The notes under the pieces: generated by a model | The model's input: only the letters and a program-made list of their open reading frames with translations | What the model was told of the DNA's origin: nothing | Databases searched by the model: none | Assembly (NCBI GenBank): GCA_016715285.1 | Contig: JADKAO010000001.1 | Span: 372,001 to 436,000, forward strand | Origin: Actinomycetales bacterium | GTDB taxonomy: Bacteria; Actinomycetota; Actinomycetes; Actinomycetales; Dermatophilaceae | DNA: 64,000 nt | Reading direction: 5' to 3' | Translations under genes and position numbers: made by a program | Shown here: piece by piece, positions 17,174 to 26,116 of the stretch | Numbering within the stretch: position 1 is the stretch's first letter | How the letters are laid out: every line of letters starts with the position of its first letter

Positions 17174-17244
17174 GGTGGAGTGGCCGAGAGGCGAGGCAGC
17201 GGCCTGCAAAGCCGCGTACACGGGTTCAAATCCCGTCTCCACCT
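17174..17244 (+). tRNA. tRNA-Cys(GCA)
   Basis: Acceptor GGTGGAG/CTCCACC with T discriminator, anticodon stem GCGGC/GCCGC with loop CTGCAAA giving anticodon GCA, and T-loop GGTTCAAATCC. At 71 bases with no encoded CCA it is typical of bacterial tRNA-Cys. It lies 20 bases after tRNA-Gly. Confidence 0.95.
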
Positions 17245-17275
17245 CGAGCCGATCGGATGCCTCAGCACGACCCTC

Positions 17276-17350
17276 GGGCGATTAGCGCAGTGGTAGCGCG
17301 CTTCCTTGACACGGAAGAGGTCACTGGTTCAAACCCAGTATCGCCCACCA
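17276..17350 (+). tRNA. tRNA-Val(GAC)
   Basis: Acceptor GGGCGAT/ATCGCCC, anticodon stem CTTCC/GGAAG with loop TTGACAC giving GAC, T-loop GGTTCAAACC, discriminator A and an encoded CCA. Confidence 0.95.
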
Positions 17351-17399
17351 GTTACTGGCGGCTCTTGCCATCTCGGTGGTCAGCCAGCCGCCACGCCTA

Positions 17400-17476
17400 G
17401 GATGTGTAGCTCAGTTGGTTAGAGCGTTCGCTTCACACGCGAGAGGTCAGGGGTTCGAGTCCCTTCACATCCACCA
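17400..17476 (+). tRNA. tRNA-Val(CAC)
   Basis: Acceptor GGATGTG/CACATCC, D-arm GCTCAGTTGGTTAGAGC, anticodon loop TTCACAC giving CAC, T-loop GGTTCGAGTCC, and an encoded CCA at 17474-17476. It is the last of the cluster, 51 bases before the DUF1304 start. Confidence 0.95.
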
Positions 17477-17527
17477 TGCTGACGAGTCTTTCGCGACCCG
17501 ATCCGCCCGCTCAAGGAGGGGTTCCGC

Positions 17528-17911
17528 GTGAACGGCATCATCGCCACCCTGGCCTTCTTCTCCGCCGCCGTCCACGGTTACATCTTCTGGCTCGAAGCGG
17601 TCGCCTTTGACAGCGCAACCACGCGCGCGGCCTTCCGAATCCGCACCCCCGAACAGGCAGACGCGATCCGTCTGTGGGCCTATAACCAGGGCTTTTACAA
17701 CCTCTTCCTCGCGGTCGCAGTCCTCGCGGGCGCAGTCTTGCTCCTGGCTGGAGCGACCACCGTGGGCGTGACGGCGATCGTCTTCGGCTGCGCAGTGATG
17801 CTCGCTGCGGCCTCCCTGCTCGCCATCAGCGATCGCAGCATGCTGAAGTCAGCTCTCGTGCAGGGTCTCGCCCCTGCACTCACCTTGCTCGCCATCGCTT
17901 CGACGCGCTGA
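17528..17911 (+). CDS. DUF1304 family membrane protein
   Basis: A 127-residue hydrophobic protein with four predicted helices. The NQGFYNLFLAVAVLAG segment in the middle is the hallmark of DUF1304, and the N-terminal helix carries HGYIFWLEAVAF. Its function is unknown. Start GTG 17528 is well supported by AAGGAGG at 17513-17519. It follows the tRNA-Val gene closely and may be read through from the tRNA promoter. Confidence 0.88.
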   Translation: MNGIIATLAFFSAAVHGYIFWLEAVAFDSATTRAAFRIRTPEQADAIRLWAYNQGFYNLFLAVAVLAGAVLLLAGATTVGVTAIVFGCAVMLAAASLLAISDRSMLKSALVQGLAPALTLLAIASTR

Positions 17912-17958
17912 CGACCCCGAGCCACCGTCGCGCGCGACCGGCATACCCTTAAGGGGTC

Positions 17959-17973
17959 GGCACGGAACGTGCC
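17959..17973 (+). promoter_or_regulatory. inverted repeat upstream of fadA2
   Basis: GGCACG-GAA-CGTGCC is a perfect six-base inverted repeat about 35 bases before the fadA2 start. It could be an operator, or a hairpin ending the DUF1304 transcript. The adjacent ACCCTTAAGGGGT stretch at 17945-17957 is also nearly self-complementary. Function not determined. Confidence 0.3.
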
Positions 17974-18008
17974 AGCGGCCTCCGGCCAGCGTCGAGCAAG
18001 GAGCAGAT

Positions 18009-19295
18009 ATGTCGTCCGACTTCCCGCGCAAGGTTGCGATCCTGGGTGGGAACCGCGTCCCGTTCGCGCGATCAGGAGGGGCGTATGCCGCGGCCTCCAA
18101 CGCGGACCTGTTCACCACCACCCTCGATGGGCTCATCGCGCGCTTCGGCCTCGCCGGTGAACAACTTGGTGACGTCGTCGCTGGTGCGGTCCTCAAGCAC
18201 AGTCGGGACTGGAACCTCGTGCGCGAGTGCATCCTCGGCACCGCGCTCGACCCGCGCACCCCGGCGTTCGACCTGCAACAGGCCTGCGGCACGGGCCTCG
18301 AGGCCGCCATTGTCGTCGCCAACAAGATCGCCCTCGGCCAGATCGACAGCGGCATCGCTGGCGGCACCGACACCGCAAGCGATGCGCCGATGTCCCTGTC
18401 TGATGGGCTGCGCGGTGTGTTGCTCGCGCTCAATCGCGCCAAAACGCCAGCTCAGCGAGCGGCCGCCCTCGCGACCTTCCGCCCGGCATACCTCTCGCCG
18501 CAAGTGCCCGCCAACGTGGAGCCCCGCACGGGAATGTCCATGGGCGACCACATGGCCATTACGGCGAAAGAGTGGGGGATCACCCGCGAAGCGCAAGACG
18601 AGCTTGCGGTCGCGAGCCACCACAATCTCGCCGCGGCATACGACCGGGGTTTCTTCGATGACCTCGTGACGCCCTACCTCGGGTTGACGCGGGACGCGAA
18701 TCTGCGCCCGGACTCCTCGGTCGAGAAGCTCGCCAAGCTCTCGCCGGTGTTTGGCAAGGGCGACGGCGCGACGATGACTGCGGGCAACTCGACGCCGCTC
18801 ACCGATGGGGCCTCGGCCGTGCTCATGGGGAGCGAGTCGTGGGCAGCCGCGCACAACCTCACCCCGCTCGCGTGGTTTGTCGATGCGCAAACCGCAGCTG
18901 TGGATTATGTCAACGGCCGCGATGGGCTCCTGACTGCGCCGGTCTTTGCCGTGCCAGAGCTGCTCGCCCGACAGGGAATGTCGTTGCAGGACTTTGATTT
19001 TTACGAGATCCACGAGGCCTTTGCTTCGACGGTGTTGACGACCCTGGCGGCCTGGGGAGAGCGACGAGTTCTGCCGTGAGCGCCTTGGTGCCCGCAGCGC
19101 TGGGCCCGATCGATCGGTCCCGCCTCAACGTCAACGGGTCCTCACTGGCTGCAGGCCACCCCTTCGCTGCCACTGGTGCGCGCATCGTGGCCAGCCTCGC
19201 CAAAGGCTTTGCACGAGAAGGGGTCCGGCCGCGGCCTGATCTCGATCTGCGCGGCCGGCGGCCAGGGTGTCGTCGCGATCCTCGAAGCTGCCTGA
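18009..19295 (+). pseudogene. fadA2: acetyl-CoA acetyltransferase (FadA2-like), three frameshifts
   Basis: A thiolase with the nucleophile Cys in QQACGTGLEA, HEAFASTVLTTLAAW, and downstream in other frames LNVNGSSLAAGHPFAATG and CAAGGQGVVAILEAA. The reading frame breaks after codon ~350: an extra base in the G-run at 19054-19057, another in CCC at 19091-19093 and another in GG at 19205-19206. Removing one base at each restores a full-length thiolase ending with TGA at 19293-19295, two bases before fabG4. The start ATG 18009 has AAGGAG upstream. The order fadA2-fabG4-htdX matches the mycobacterial Rv0243-Rv0241c locus. Sequencing error is likely; if real, only the first 356 residues are made. 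Confidence 0.85.
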
Positions 19296-19296
19296 C

Positions 19297-20664
19297 ATGG
19301 CTAGCCTCCGCAATGACCCGTATGCCGCACTCCTCTCGTCTCCGCTCGGCAAGCGCGTCGTGGACTCCCTTGGGTTGCCTCAACCCACGAAGCTGCGCCG
19401 GTATGCCGTGGACGCACCTGTGCTCGACGGCGCCGCCCTCATTGGCGGGCTAGGGGAGGACACTCCCATCGCCGATCGAGCAAAGGCACTCTTGGAGACA
19501 GAGGGAGTCGAGATCGGTGATCCCTTCGACACTCTCCCCGTTGCTGCCGTCATCGTTGACCTCACCGCCATGGCGGGGCCGGCCGACCTCGAACGGCTGC
19601 GGGCTGTCGTTGCGCCGTCGCTGAAGCGACTCACGTCCTCGGGGCGAGTGATCGTCGTCGGCCGTCCGTGGGAATCGGCTCGGACCGTTGAGCAAGCAGC
19701 AGCCCACCGCGCGCTCGTCGGTGCCACCAAGTCGATCGCCAAGGAACTCCGCGCGGGGGCAACCGCCAACCTTGTGCTGGTTGCCGAGCGTGCCGAGGAC
19801 AACGTTGAGGCGACGCTGCGTTTCCTCCTCTCGGGGCGGTCGGCATACGTCTCCGGACAAGTCATCGAGGTGGGGGGAACCGGCAACGGCGACTCGCTGC
19901 TCCTGCCAGATGACTGGACCCAGCCGCTCGCGGGCAAGGTCGCCGTCGTCACAGGCGCGGCTCGTGGCATTGGCGCCGCGATCGCGGAGGTGCTTGCCCG
20001 TGATGGCGCGACGATTGTGGCTGTGGACATCCCGGCTGCGGGACAAGCCCTCGCTGGGGTCGCAAATCGCCTGCACGGCACAGCCTTACAAGCCGACGTG
20101 ACCGCGGCTGACACTGGTGAGCGGATTGTTGACCACTGCCACCTGCGCCATGGTCGACTCGACATCGTCGTGCACAACGCCGGCATCACCCGGGACAAGC
20201 TCCTGGCCAACACCGACGAGGCACGGTGGGCGTCGGTCCTCGACGTCAACCTGCTGTCGATCTTGCGCATGAACGAAGCCATCCTCGGTGAGGGCGGGAT
20301 CAGCGATCACGGCCACCTGGTCTTGGTGTCCTCGATCGCCGGCATCGCGGGCAATCGGGGGCAGACCTCCTACGGCGCGTCCAAGTCCGGGGTCATCGGC
20401 CTCACCCAAGCGTTGTCCCGCGACTCTGCGGTCCAGGCGCGGGGGATCACGGTGAACGCGGTGGCTCCAGGCTTCATCGAGACCGAGATGACCGGATCCA
20501 TCCCGTTCGCGACCAGAGAGGTAGGCCGTCGACTCAACTCACTCCAGCAGGGCGGTCTCCCCATCGATGTCGCCGAGACGGTCGCGTGGTTCAGCCAGGA
20601 TGCCAACGCCGGAGTCACGGGACAGGTCGTCCGGGTGTGCGGACAAAGCTTGATCGGCGCATGA
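19297..20664 (+). CDS. fabG4: 3-oxoacyl-[acyl-carrier-protein/CoA] reductase, FabG4 type
   Basis: A 455-residue short-chain dehydrogenase with an N-terminal flavodoxin-like extra domain, as in mycobacterial FabG4 (Rv0242c). The reductase half begins near residue 215 with VAVVTGAARGIGAAIAE (NADH-binding loop), then VHNAGITRDK, the catalytic Ser in VLVSSIAGIAGN, and Tyr/Lys in YGASKSG, followed by VNAVAPGFIETEMT. It reduces 3-ketoacyl thioesters. The start ATG 19297 follows the reconstructed fadA2 stop. It is one of the few intact genes in the frameshift-rich 18-29 kb stretch. Confidence 0.92.
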   Translation: MASLRNDPYAALLSSPLGKRVVDSLGLPQPTKLRRYAVDAPVLDGAALIGGLGEDTPIADRAKALLETEGVEIGDPFDTLPVAAVIVDLTAMAGPADLERLRAVVAPSLKRLTSSGRVIVVGRPWESARTVEQAAAHRALVGATKSIAKELRAGATANLVLVAERAEDNVEATLRFLLSGRSAYVSGQVIEVGGTGNGDSLLLPDDWTQPLAGKVAVVTGAARGIGAAIAEVLARDGATIVAVDIPAAGQALAGVANRLHGTALQADVTAADTGERIVDHCHLRHGRLDIVVHNAGITRDKLLANTDEARWASVLDVNLLSILRMNEAILGEGGISDHGHLVLVSSIAGIAGNRGQTSYGASKSGVIGLTQALSRDSAVQARGITVNAVAPGFIETEMTGSIPFATREVGRRLNSLQQGGLPIDVAETVAWFSQDANAGVTGQVVRVCGQSLIGA

Positions 20665-21540
20665 GCAACCCGCCTGAAGGTATGCCGTCCGTGGTCGCCT
20701 CGGTTGCCGGGTCGCTCCTGCGTTCACTTCCGGATCAGGCCACGTCGCTTCTTCGACGAGGCGGCCCAGGTGCCGCGCCGAGTTCGCCCGGTCCTGCCGT
20801 CGCGCGAACTGTCGCGCGCGGGGGTGGGTCTCGACCGCGACCGGGTCACGGCATACGCCCGGGTCTGTGGCTTTGGAGTCCGCGGGACGATCCCTGTGAC
20901 GTACCCCTATGTGGCTGCCTTCCCGCTCCAGGTCGCCCTCTTGACCGCGCCGGACTTCCCATTCGCTGCTCTGGGCACGGTCCATCTCACCAACAGATGA
21001 CCTGGGCGCGCGGCATCGACCTGGGCGCGCGGCTTGACATCTCGGTCCGGGCCGAAGGCCTGCGGGCGCACCGTCGCGGCCACGCCTTCGACGTGGTGAC
21101 GACAGTGACGAGCGACGGGGAGGCGATCTGGAGCGCACGCAGCGCCTACCTCGCGCGGGGAGCAGGCGACCCGACTGCTCCCGCAGTGGAGGTGCCTGAC
21201 GTCGCCGTGGTGCCCCCGGGCCGGTGACGTGGCGGATCCCGAGCAGTCAAGGGCGTGAGTATGCCGCGGTCTCGGGGGACTACAACCCGATCCACCTGAC
21301 TTCACTGAGCGCTCGGGCCTTTGGGCTCAAGAGCGCGATCGCGCACGGGATGTGGAGTTATGCGCGCGTGCTTGCGCACCTCGGGCCGAAGGTGCCGACC
21401 GCGGGCACCTCGCGCGTGTGGTTCCGCGATCCGATTGCGCCCCGTCCACGGTGCGGCTTGGGGTGTCGCGCGATGGCTCGACCGTCGCGTTGTATGCCGC
21501 GAAGACGGGACGCACCCACTTGGTGGCTACCGTCAGCTGA
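20661..21540 (+). pseudogene. MaoC-like 3-hydroxyacyl-thioester dehydratase (HtdX-like), multiple frameshifts
   Basis: The third gene of the fadA2-fabG4 cluster, starting in an ATGA overlap with fabG4. Pieces in different frames read as one protein: YARVCGFGVRGTIPVTYPYV then FPFAALGTVHLTN; MTWARGIDLGARLDISV; the MaoC hydratase signature AAVSGDYNPIHL then AIAHGMW; and VRLGVSRDGSTVALYAAKTG to the TGA at 21538-21540. At least four frame changes are needed (about 20720-20800, 20996, 21225 and 21440). The catalytic Asp and His of the hydratase motif are conserved, so the gene was under selection until recently or is mis-sequenced. The mycobacterial relative HtdX (Rv0241c) is about 280 residues, similar to the restored length. 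Confidence 0.75.
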
Positions 21541-21552
21541 GACTCAGCTAAG

Positions 21553-21584
21553 CCCGTGCGGTGCGGCAGACCTGTCCGCACGGG
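21553..21584 (+). terminator. hairpin terminator after the htdX-like gene
   Basis: A nine-base perfect stem CCCGTGCGG (21553-21561) and CCGCACGGG (21576-21584) with a 14-base loop, starting 13 bases after the restored htdX stop and about 110 bases before thrS. Only two T residues follow. Position and strength fit a terminator that separates the fatty acid genes from thrS. Confidence 0.6.
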
Positions 21585-21694
21585 TTGGCCCCCGGAAACC
21601 CTGGGGCGCGGCATACCCGCTGACGGATACCCTTGACGCTGGTGCGTTCGTATGCGCCACGCACCTCGAAGCGTTGTCGATCAAGGAGAAGACC

Positions 21695-23543
21695 GTGTCT
21701 GCCAGCATCACGTTGTCCGTCGCCGGAGACGAGCGATCGGTCGCTGCGCAGACCACCGCCGCTGATCTCTTTGGCGACGACCGCGCGATCGTCGTGGCCC
21801 GGGTCAATGGCGAGTTGCGTGACCTCGCGCACGCGCTCGGTGATGGCGACGTCGTCGAGCCGGTGCGCATCGACGAGCCCGACGGCCTCGCCGTGCTGCG
21901 CCACTCGTGTGCCCACGTGCTCGCCCAGGCGGTCCAGCAGGTCAACCCCGACGCCAAGCTCGGCATCGGCCCGCCGATCCGCGACGGCTTCTACTACGAC
22001 TTCCAGGTCGACACGCCGTTCACGCCCGAGGACCTCAAGAACCTCGAAAAGGTCATGCAGCGGATCATCAACGAAGGCCAGTCCTTCGTGCGCCGCGAAG
22101 TCTCCGACGAGGAGGCCCTGGTTGAGTTGGCGCACGAGCCCTTCAAGTGCGAGCTGATTGGGCTCAAGGGGGCGCGCGCGAGGACGCCGCTGAAGGCGCG
22201 TCGGTCGAAGTCGGCGGTGCCCAGCTCACGATCTACGACAACGTTCGCCGCGACGGGTCGGTGGCATGGGGCGACCTGTGCCGTGGCCCGCACATCCCGA
22301 CGACCAAGCTGCTCGGCAACGCCTTCAAGGTCATGCGCTCGGCGGCTGCCTATTGGCGCGGCGACCAGGCCAACGAGCAACTCCAGCGGGTCTACGGCAC
22401 GGCCTGGCCCACGAAAGCCGACCTCACGGCATACCTCGACCGTCTCGCCGAAGCCGAGCGACGCGACCACCGCAAGCTCGGCGCCGAACTCGACCTCTTC
22501 TCCTTCCCAGACGAAATCGGTTCTGGCCTGCCGGTTTTCCACCCCAAGGGCGGCGTGCTCAAGCGCGAGATGGAGGACTACGTCCGGCAGCGGCACATCG
22601 AGGAGGGCTTCCTCTACGTCGGCACGCCGCACATCTCCAAGGAGGGGCTCTTCCACACCTCCGGGCACCTGCCGTACTACGCCGACACGATGTTCCCGCC
22701 CATGCAGATGGAGGGGTCGGACTACTACCTCAAGGCCATGAACTGCCCGATGCACAACCTCATCTATCGCTCGCGCGGCCGGTCCTACCGCGAGCTGCCG
22801 ATGCGGCTCTTCGAGTTCGGGTCGGTCTACCGCTACGAGAAGTCCGGCGTGGTCCACGGGCTGACGCGAGTGCGCGGCATGACGCAGGACGACTCGCACT
22901 CGTACTGCACGAAGGAGCAGGCGGGCGACGAGGTCAAGCACCTGCTCAACTTCGTGCTCTCGGTCCTGCCGGGACTTCGGTCTCTCGGACTTCTATCTAG
23001 AACTCTCGACGCGCGACGACAAGAAGAAGGACAAGTTCGTCGGCTCGGACGAGGACTGGGCGGCCGCAACGGCCGTCCTCGAGCAGGCATGCCGGAAACA
23101 GGCCTCGACCTCGTGCCCGACCCGGGTGGCGCCGCGTTCTATGGCGCCGGTGATGATCCACTCGGCCAAGTTCGGGTCGATCGAGCGCTTCATCGGGGTG
23201 CTCACCGAGCACTACGCGGGCGCCTTCCCGGTGTGGCTCTCGCCCGTCCAGGTGCTCGGGGTGCCGGTGGCCGAGGAGTATGCCGGCTACCTCCGGTCCG
23301 TCCTCGACGGGCTCGAGGCGCGTGGTGTGCGGGTGGAGCTGGATGACAGCGATGACCGGTTCCCCAAGAAGATCCGCAACGCGAGCAAGTCCAAGGTGCC
23401 TTACGTCATGATCGCTGGTGAGGACGACCGAGCCGCGGGCGCGGTGTCGTTCCGGATGCGCGACGGCAGCCAGCGCAACGGCATACCGGTCGAGCAGGCG
23501 ATCGACGAGATCCTCGAAGCGATCCGGACCCGCACAAGTCTGA
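21695..23543 (+). pseudogene. thrS: threonyl-tRNA synthetase, frameshifts and an internal deletion
   Basis: ThrRS charges tRNA-Thr. Start GTG 21695 has AAGGAG six bases upstream. TGS, editing and class II domains are readable: HSCAHVLAQAVQ, KAMNCPMHNL (zinc Cys), TQDDSHSYC (zinc His), MIHSAKFGSIERF (third zinc His), then an anticodon-binding domain. Frame changes occur near 22168 (G-run), 22969 (extra C) and 23091 (missing G). At about 23143 the sequence jumps from AAFYG to APVMIH, lacking about 43 residues that hold motif-2/3 core strands in E. coli ThrRS. One more base change gives a family-like end at TGA 23541-23543. As thrS is essential, error or misassembly is the likeliest cause. Confidence 0.8.
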
Positions 23544-23551
23544 CCTGGCGT

Positions 23552-23625
23552 ACAGAACTGCTGGCCTTGGTCGATGCCCTGCCCCGATTCCCCGGGGGGT
23601 GGGCGACCAATGCCAGCGTTTCTGT
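23552..23625. repeat. palindromic repeat unit 1 (between thrS and the DUF559 gene)
   Basis: Arms at 23560-23572 (GCTGGCCTTGGTC) and 23605-23617 (GACCAATGCCAGC) are inverted with one mismatch; extended to about 20 bases, 17 match. A related unit stands on the other side of the neighbouring gene at 24567-24650. The inner arm is perfectly complementary to the inner arm of unit 2. It could be a REP-like element, a terminator after thrS, or the terminal repeat of a small mobile unit. Confidence 0.6.
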
Positions 23626-24564
23626 CGGCGCCTAACCCTGGGGATAACTCCCGCGGAGGTGCGACAGAAGTTGCACCCTGTCGGAGTGGACGCACGTGCG
23701 GCAGTAACCCGCCGACTGACCGAGCTCGGGTGGGTCGCGTCGTGGGGCCAACTCGCTGAGGTAGCGCCGCGAGGCGCTCTCACGATGGTCGCGTCAGGTG
23801 AACTCGTGCGCGTCGCTCATGGCCGGTATGCCGCGCCGCTCGAGATTCAGGCGCTTGGCTGCTGCTCGGGTCGGGGAGTTGTCTCACCTCAGTGCTGCGC
23901 GGCATTACGGCTGGGCGATGATGGGGCCGCCCCTCGGCCCTCGGTGACGGTCCCGCGCTGGCGGAAGGTGACTCGGGAGCAGCAACGGCGCATCCGGGTG
24001 AGTTGGCGGGACCTATCGGCCCTTGAGGTGAGCGATGGGTGGGTCACGTCACCTGTGCAGACCGTCCTGGACTGTGCCGCGACGCTGCCCTTCGACCAAG
24101 CGCTCACCATCGCTGACTCAGCTCTCCGCTCAACCCGAGTCACGCGGCGTGAGCTTGAGGGTCGGGTGGAGTTGTGGCCTGGGCGTGGGCGCGCTCGTGT
24201 GACGCGTATGGTCGCTCATGCGGACGGGCGCAGCTCCGGACCCATCGAATCAGTGCTCCGCGCGATCTGTCTTGAGGTGCCGGGTCTCAGCGTCGAGCCG
24301 CAAGTCAGGTCACGCCGAGCCGGGCGCGTGATTGGGACGGTTGATCTCGCCGACCAGGCCTTGCGGATCATCATCGAGGCCGAGGGGTTCGAGTTCCACG
24401 GTGACCGGCTGGCCTTCGATCGCGACTGTTGGCGTTACGACGAGTGTGTTGCCGCTGGCTGGGTGGTCTTGCGATTCACGTGGGATCACGTGATGAACCG
24501 ACCCGAGTGGGTGCGGGAGATCCTGGAACAGGTCGTAGCCACTCGTCGTCCGGTTGTCGCCTGA
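23599..24564 (+). CDS. AbiEi-type HTH plus DUF559 (Vsr-like nuclease fold) protein
   Basis: About 321 residues. The N-terminal winged-helix region ends in GELVRVAHGRYAAPL, a pattern of AbiEi antitoxin N-domains. The C-terminus carries a DUF559/Vsr-like nuclease fold: GTVDLADQALRIIIEAEG, FEFHG, FDRDCWRYDECVAAGWVVLRF and TWDHVMNRPEWV. These are common orphan actinobacterial genes of unproven function; a toxin partner is not adjacent. The true start may lie downstream of 23640, since GTG 23599 overlaps repeat unit 1 and has no clear ribosome binding site. The gene separates thrS from the HIT gene, which usually follows it, and is intact amid frameshifted neighbours, consistent with later insertion. 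Confidence 0.75.
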   Translation: MGDQCQRFCRRLTLGITPAEVRQKLHPVGVDARAAVTRRLTELGWVASWGQLAEVAPRGALTMVASGELVRVAHGRYAAPLEIQALGCCSGRGVVSPQCCAALRLGDDGAAPRPSVTVPRWRKVTREQQRRIRVSWRDLSALEVSDGWVTSPVQTVLDCAATLPFDQALTIADSALRSTRVTRRELEGRVELWPGRGRARVTRMVAHADGRSSGPIESVLRAICLEVPGLSVEPQVRSRRAGRVIGTVDLADQALRIIIEAEGFEFHGDRLAFDRDCWRYDECVAAGWVVLRFTWDHVMNRPEWVREILEQVVATRRPVVA

Positions 24565-24566
24565 GC

Positions 24567-24650
24567 AGATTTGCTGGCATTGGTCGTTAGTAAGGCGAGT
24601 CACGAGCACCGGCATACGGCAGCTGCCGGACCAGTGCCAGCTTTTCCGTC
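24567..24650. repeat. palindromic repeat unit 2 (after the DUF559 gene)
   Basis: Arms at 24573-24585 (GCTGGCATTGGTC) and 24629-24641 (GACCAGTGCCAGC) are inverted with one mismatch. The arm at 24573-24585 is the exact reverse complement of 23605-23617, and agreement continues to CGACCAATGCCAGC-nnn-TCTG on both sides, so the DUF559 gene is bordered by about 21-bp inverted ends. A copy of the common octamer lies inside the unit near 24611. Confidence 0.6.
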
Positions 24651-24742
24651 CGCGCGAGGGGGCGGGAGCGCGGGGGCCGGGGTGAGCAGCGAGGGCGGGA
24701 GTGCCGGGGGAGGCAGAGGAGTGCGGAGAGTGGGGACACGGC

Positions 24743-25402
24743 ATGCGGGATGGGGCGGGCGCGGGCTGGGACTCTAGACTCTGGGACACGACTGACGACG
24801 TGGCCGCGGAGGATCCGCGCGACTTCGCGCGCGTCCCTGACGGTTACGAGCGGCTCTGGACCCCGCACCGGATGGCCTACATCAAGGGGGAGCGGGCCAC
24901 CGAGGAAGCCGGCGTAGGGTGCCCGTTTTGCGCCGCGCCCGAGCGCAGCGACGCGGACGGGTTGATCGTCCACCGCGGCCGAACTCTGCTACGTCGTGAT
25001 GAACCTCTTCCCCTATAACCCGGGTCGTCCGCTCGTCTGTCCCTATCGGCACGTCGCGCGCTATGTCGACCTCTCCGACGACGAGACGCTCGAAGTTCAC
25101 CGCCTTGACGAAGACGATCATCCGGGTCTTGGAGCAGACGACGGCTCCGATGGGCTTCAACCTCGGCATGAACCAAAGGCCAGGTCGCGGGCGCTGGAGT
25201 GGCCGCGCACTTGCACCAGCATGTCGTGCCGCGGTGGGGCGGCGACGCCAATTTCTTGCCGATCATCGCGCAGACCAAGGCGCTGCCCCTGCTGCTTGAG
25301 GACGTGCGAGCGCAATTCGCCGCCGCGTGGCCCGGTAGTGCGCCGGCCAAGGTGCCCGGCGCGACCAGCGCGACCGGCGCGGCGCTTGGCGACGACGGAT
25401 AA
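24743..25402 (+). pseudogene. HIT-family protein (Ap4A phosphorylase-like), at least three frameshifts
   Basis: The protein can be pieced together from three frames: RLWTPHRMAYIKGE and GCPFCAAPERSDADGLIVHR; CYVVMNLFPYNPGRPLVCPY and HVARYVDLSDDETLEV; LTKTIIRVLEQTTAPMGFNL; then the histidine triad AAHLHQHVVPRWGGDANF and a C-terminal helix. Frame changes lie near 24980, 25105 and 25180. The HxHxH triad is intact. The mycobacterial homologue Rv2613c splits Ap4A by phosphorolysis and sits between thrS and pgsA, as here. The start ATG 24743 is tentative. Sequencing error is likely given the context. Confidence 0.75.
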
Positions 25403-25457
25403 CGCAGTCACGCCCGGGCTAGGCTGACGCCGACGCCCATCCCCAGCCGAGGACACC

Positions 25458-26116
25458 ATGCTGAACCGCTTGCTGCGCGACCTGAACCAAGGTCATGACG
25501 CCTATCGCGAAGCTCTTCCTCAAACCGGGCATCAGCCCCGACATCGTGACCATCGTCGGCACCGTTGGCGTCTGCGTCGGCGCGTTGGCGTTCTATCCCC
25601 GCGGGGAGTTTCTCGTCAGCACGCTCGTGATCGTGGCGTTCATCTTCAGTGACAGCGTGGATGGGGTCATGGCGCGACTGCCAGACCGCCAGGGCGTGTG
25701 GGGTGCCTTCCTCGATTCGACCCTCGATCGGGTGGGGGACGCCGCGATCTTCGGTGGGCTGGTCCTGTACTTCGCTGGCCCGGGGGCAAACCTGCTCCTC
25801 GCCAGCCTCGCGCTCGCATGCCTCATCATGGGCATGGTGGTGTCGTACGCCAAGGCACGCGCCGAAGGACTTGGCATGACCTGCAACGTCGGGATAGCGG
25901 AGCGCGCCGATCGCCTCTTCGCCGTCCTGCTCGCCACCGGGCTTGTGGGGCTTGGACTGCCTCTGTGGGTACTCACGATGGTGCTGGCGGCCCTCTCGCT
26001 CGCGAGCGCGGTGACAGTCGTTCAACGCATATGCCGTCCGCCTCCAGGCGGTACCGCGTGCCTCCTCTGCCGGTCCACTTCCAGACGCTCCCGTGTCTGC
26101 TGAGGGCAGCTCGTGA
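25458..26116 (+). pseudogene. pgsA1: phosphatidylinositol phosphate synthase-like CDP-alcohol phosphatidyltransferase, two frameshifts
   Basis: A membrane enzyme that joins CDP-diacylglycerol to inositol phosphate in PI and PIM synthesis. The CDP-alcohol motif is intact: FSDSVDGVMARL, then GAFLDSTLDRVGDA, with several hydrophobic helices. The family N-terminus starts at ATG 25458 (MLNRLLRDL) but the main frame begins at 25495, so one base is extra between them; ATG 25495 could also be the real start. A second change near 26030, at an altered octamer (ATATGCCG), shifts the C-terminus; the restored frame ends at TGA 26114-26116, overlapping the next start as GTGA. It is distinct from the CDP-alcohol transferase at 55802. 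Confidence 0.78.

Noticed and set aside
16940..17400. A possible tRNA-linked integration site for a mobile element.
   Set aside because: The four tRNAs are complete, no integrase is nearby, and no duplicated tRNA end is seen.
20999..21033. Two copies of GACCTGGGCGCGCGGC 19 bases apart in the htdX-like gene as a recent duplication causing the frameshift.
   Set aside because: The restored protein has the expected length here compared with the family as I recall it, so the repeat looks native, not inserted.
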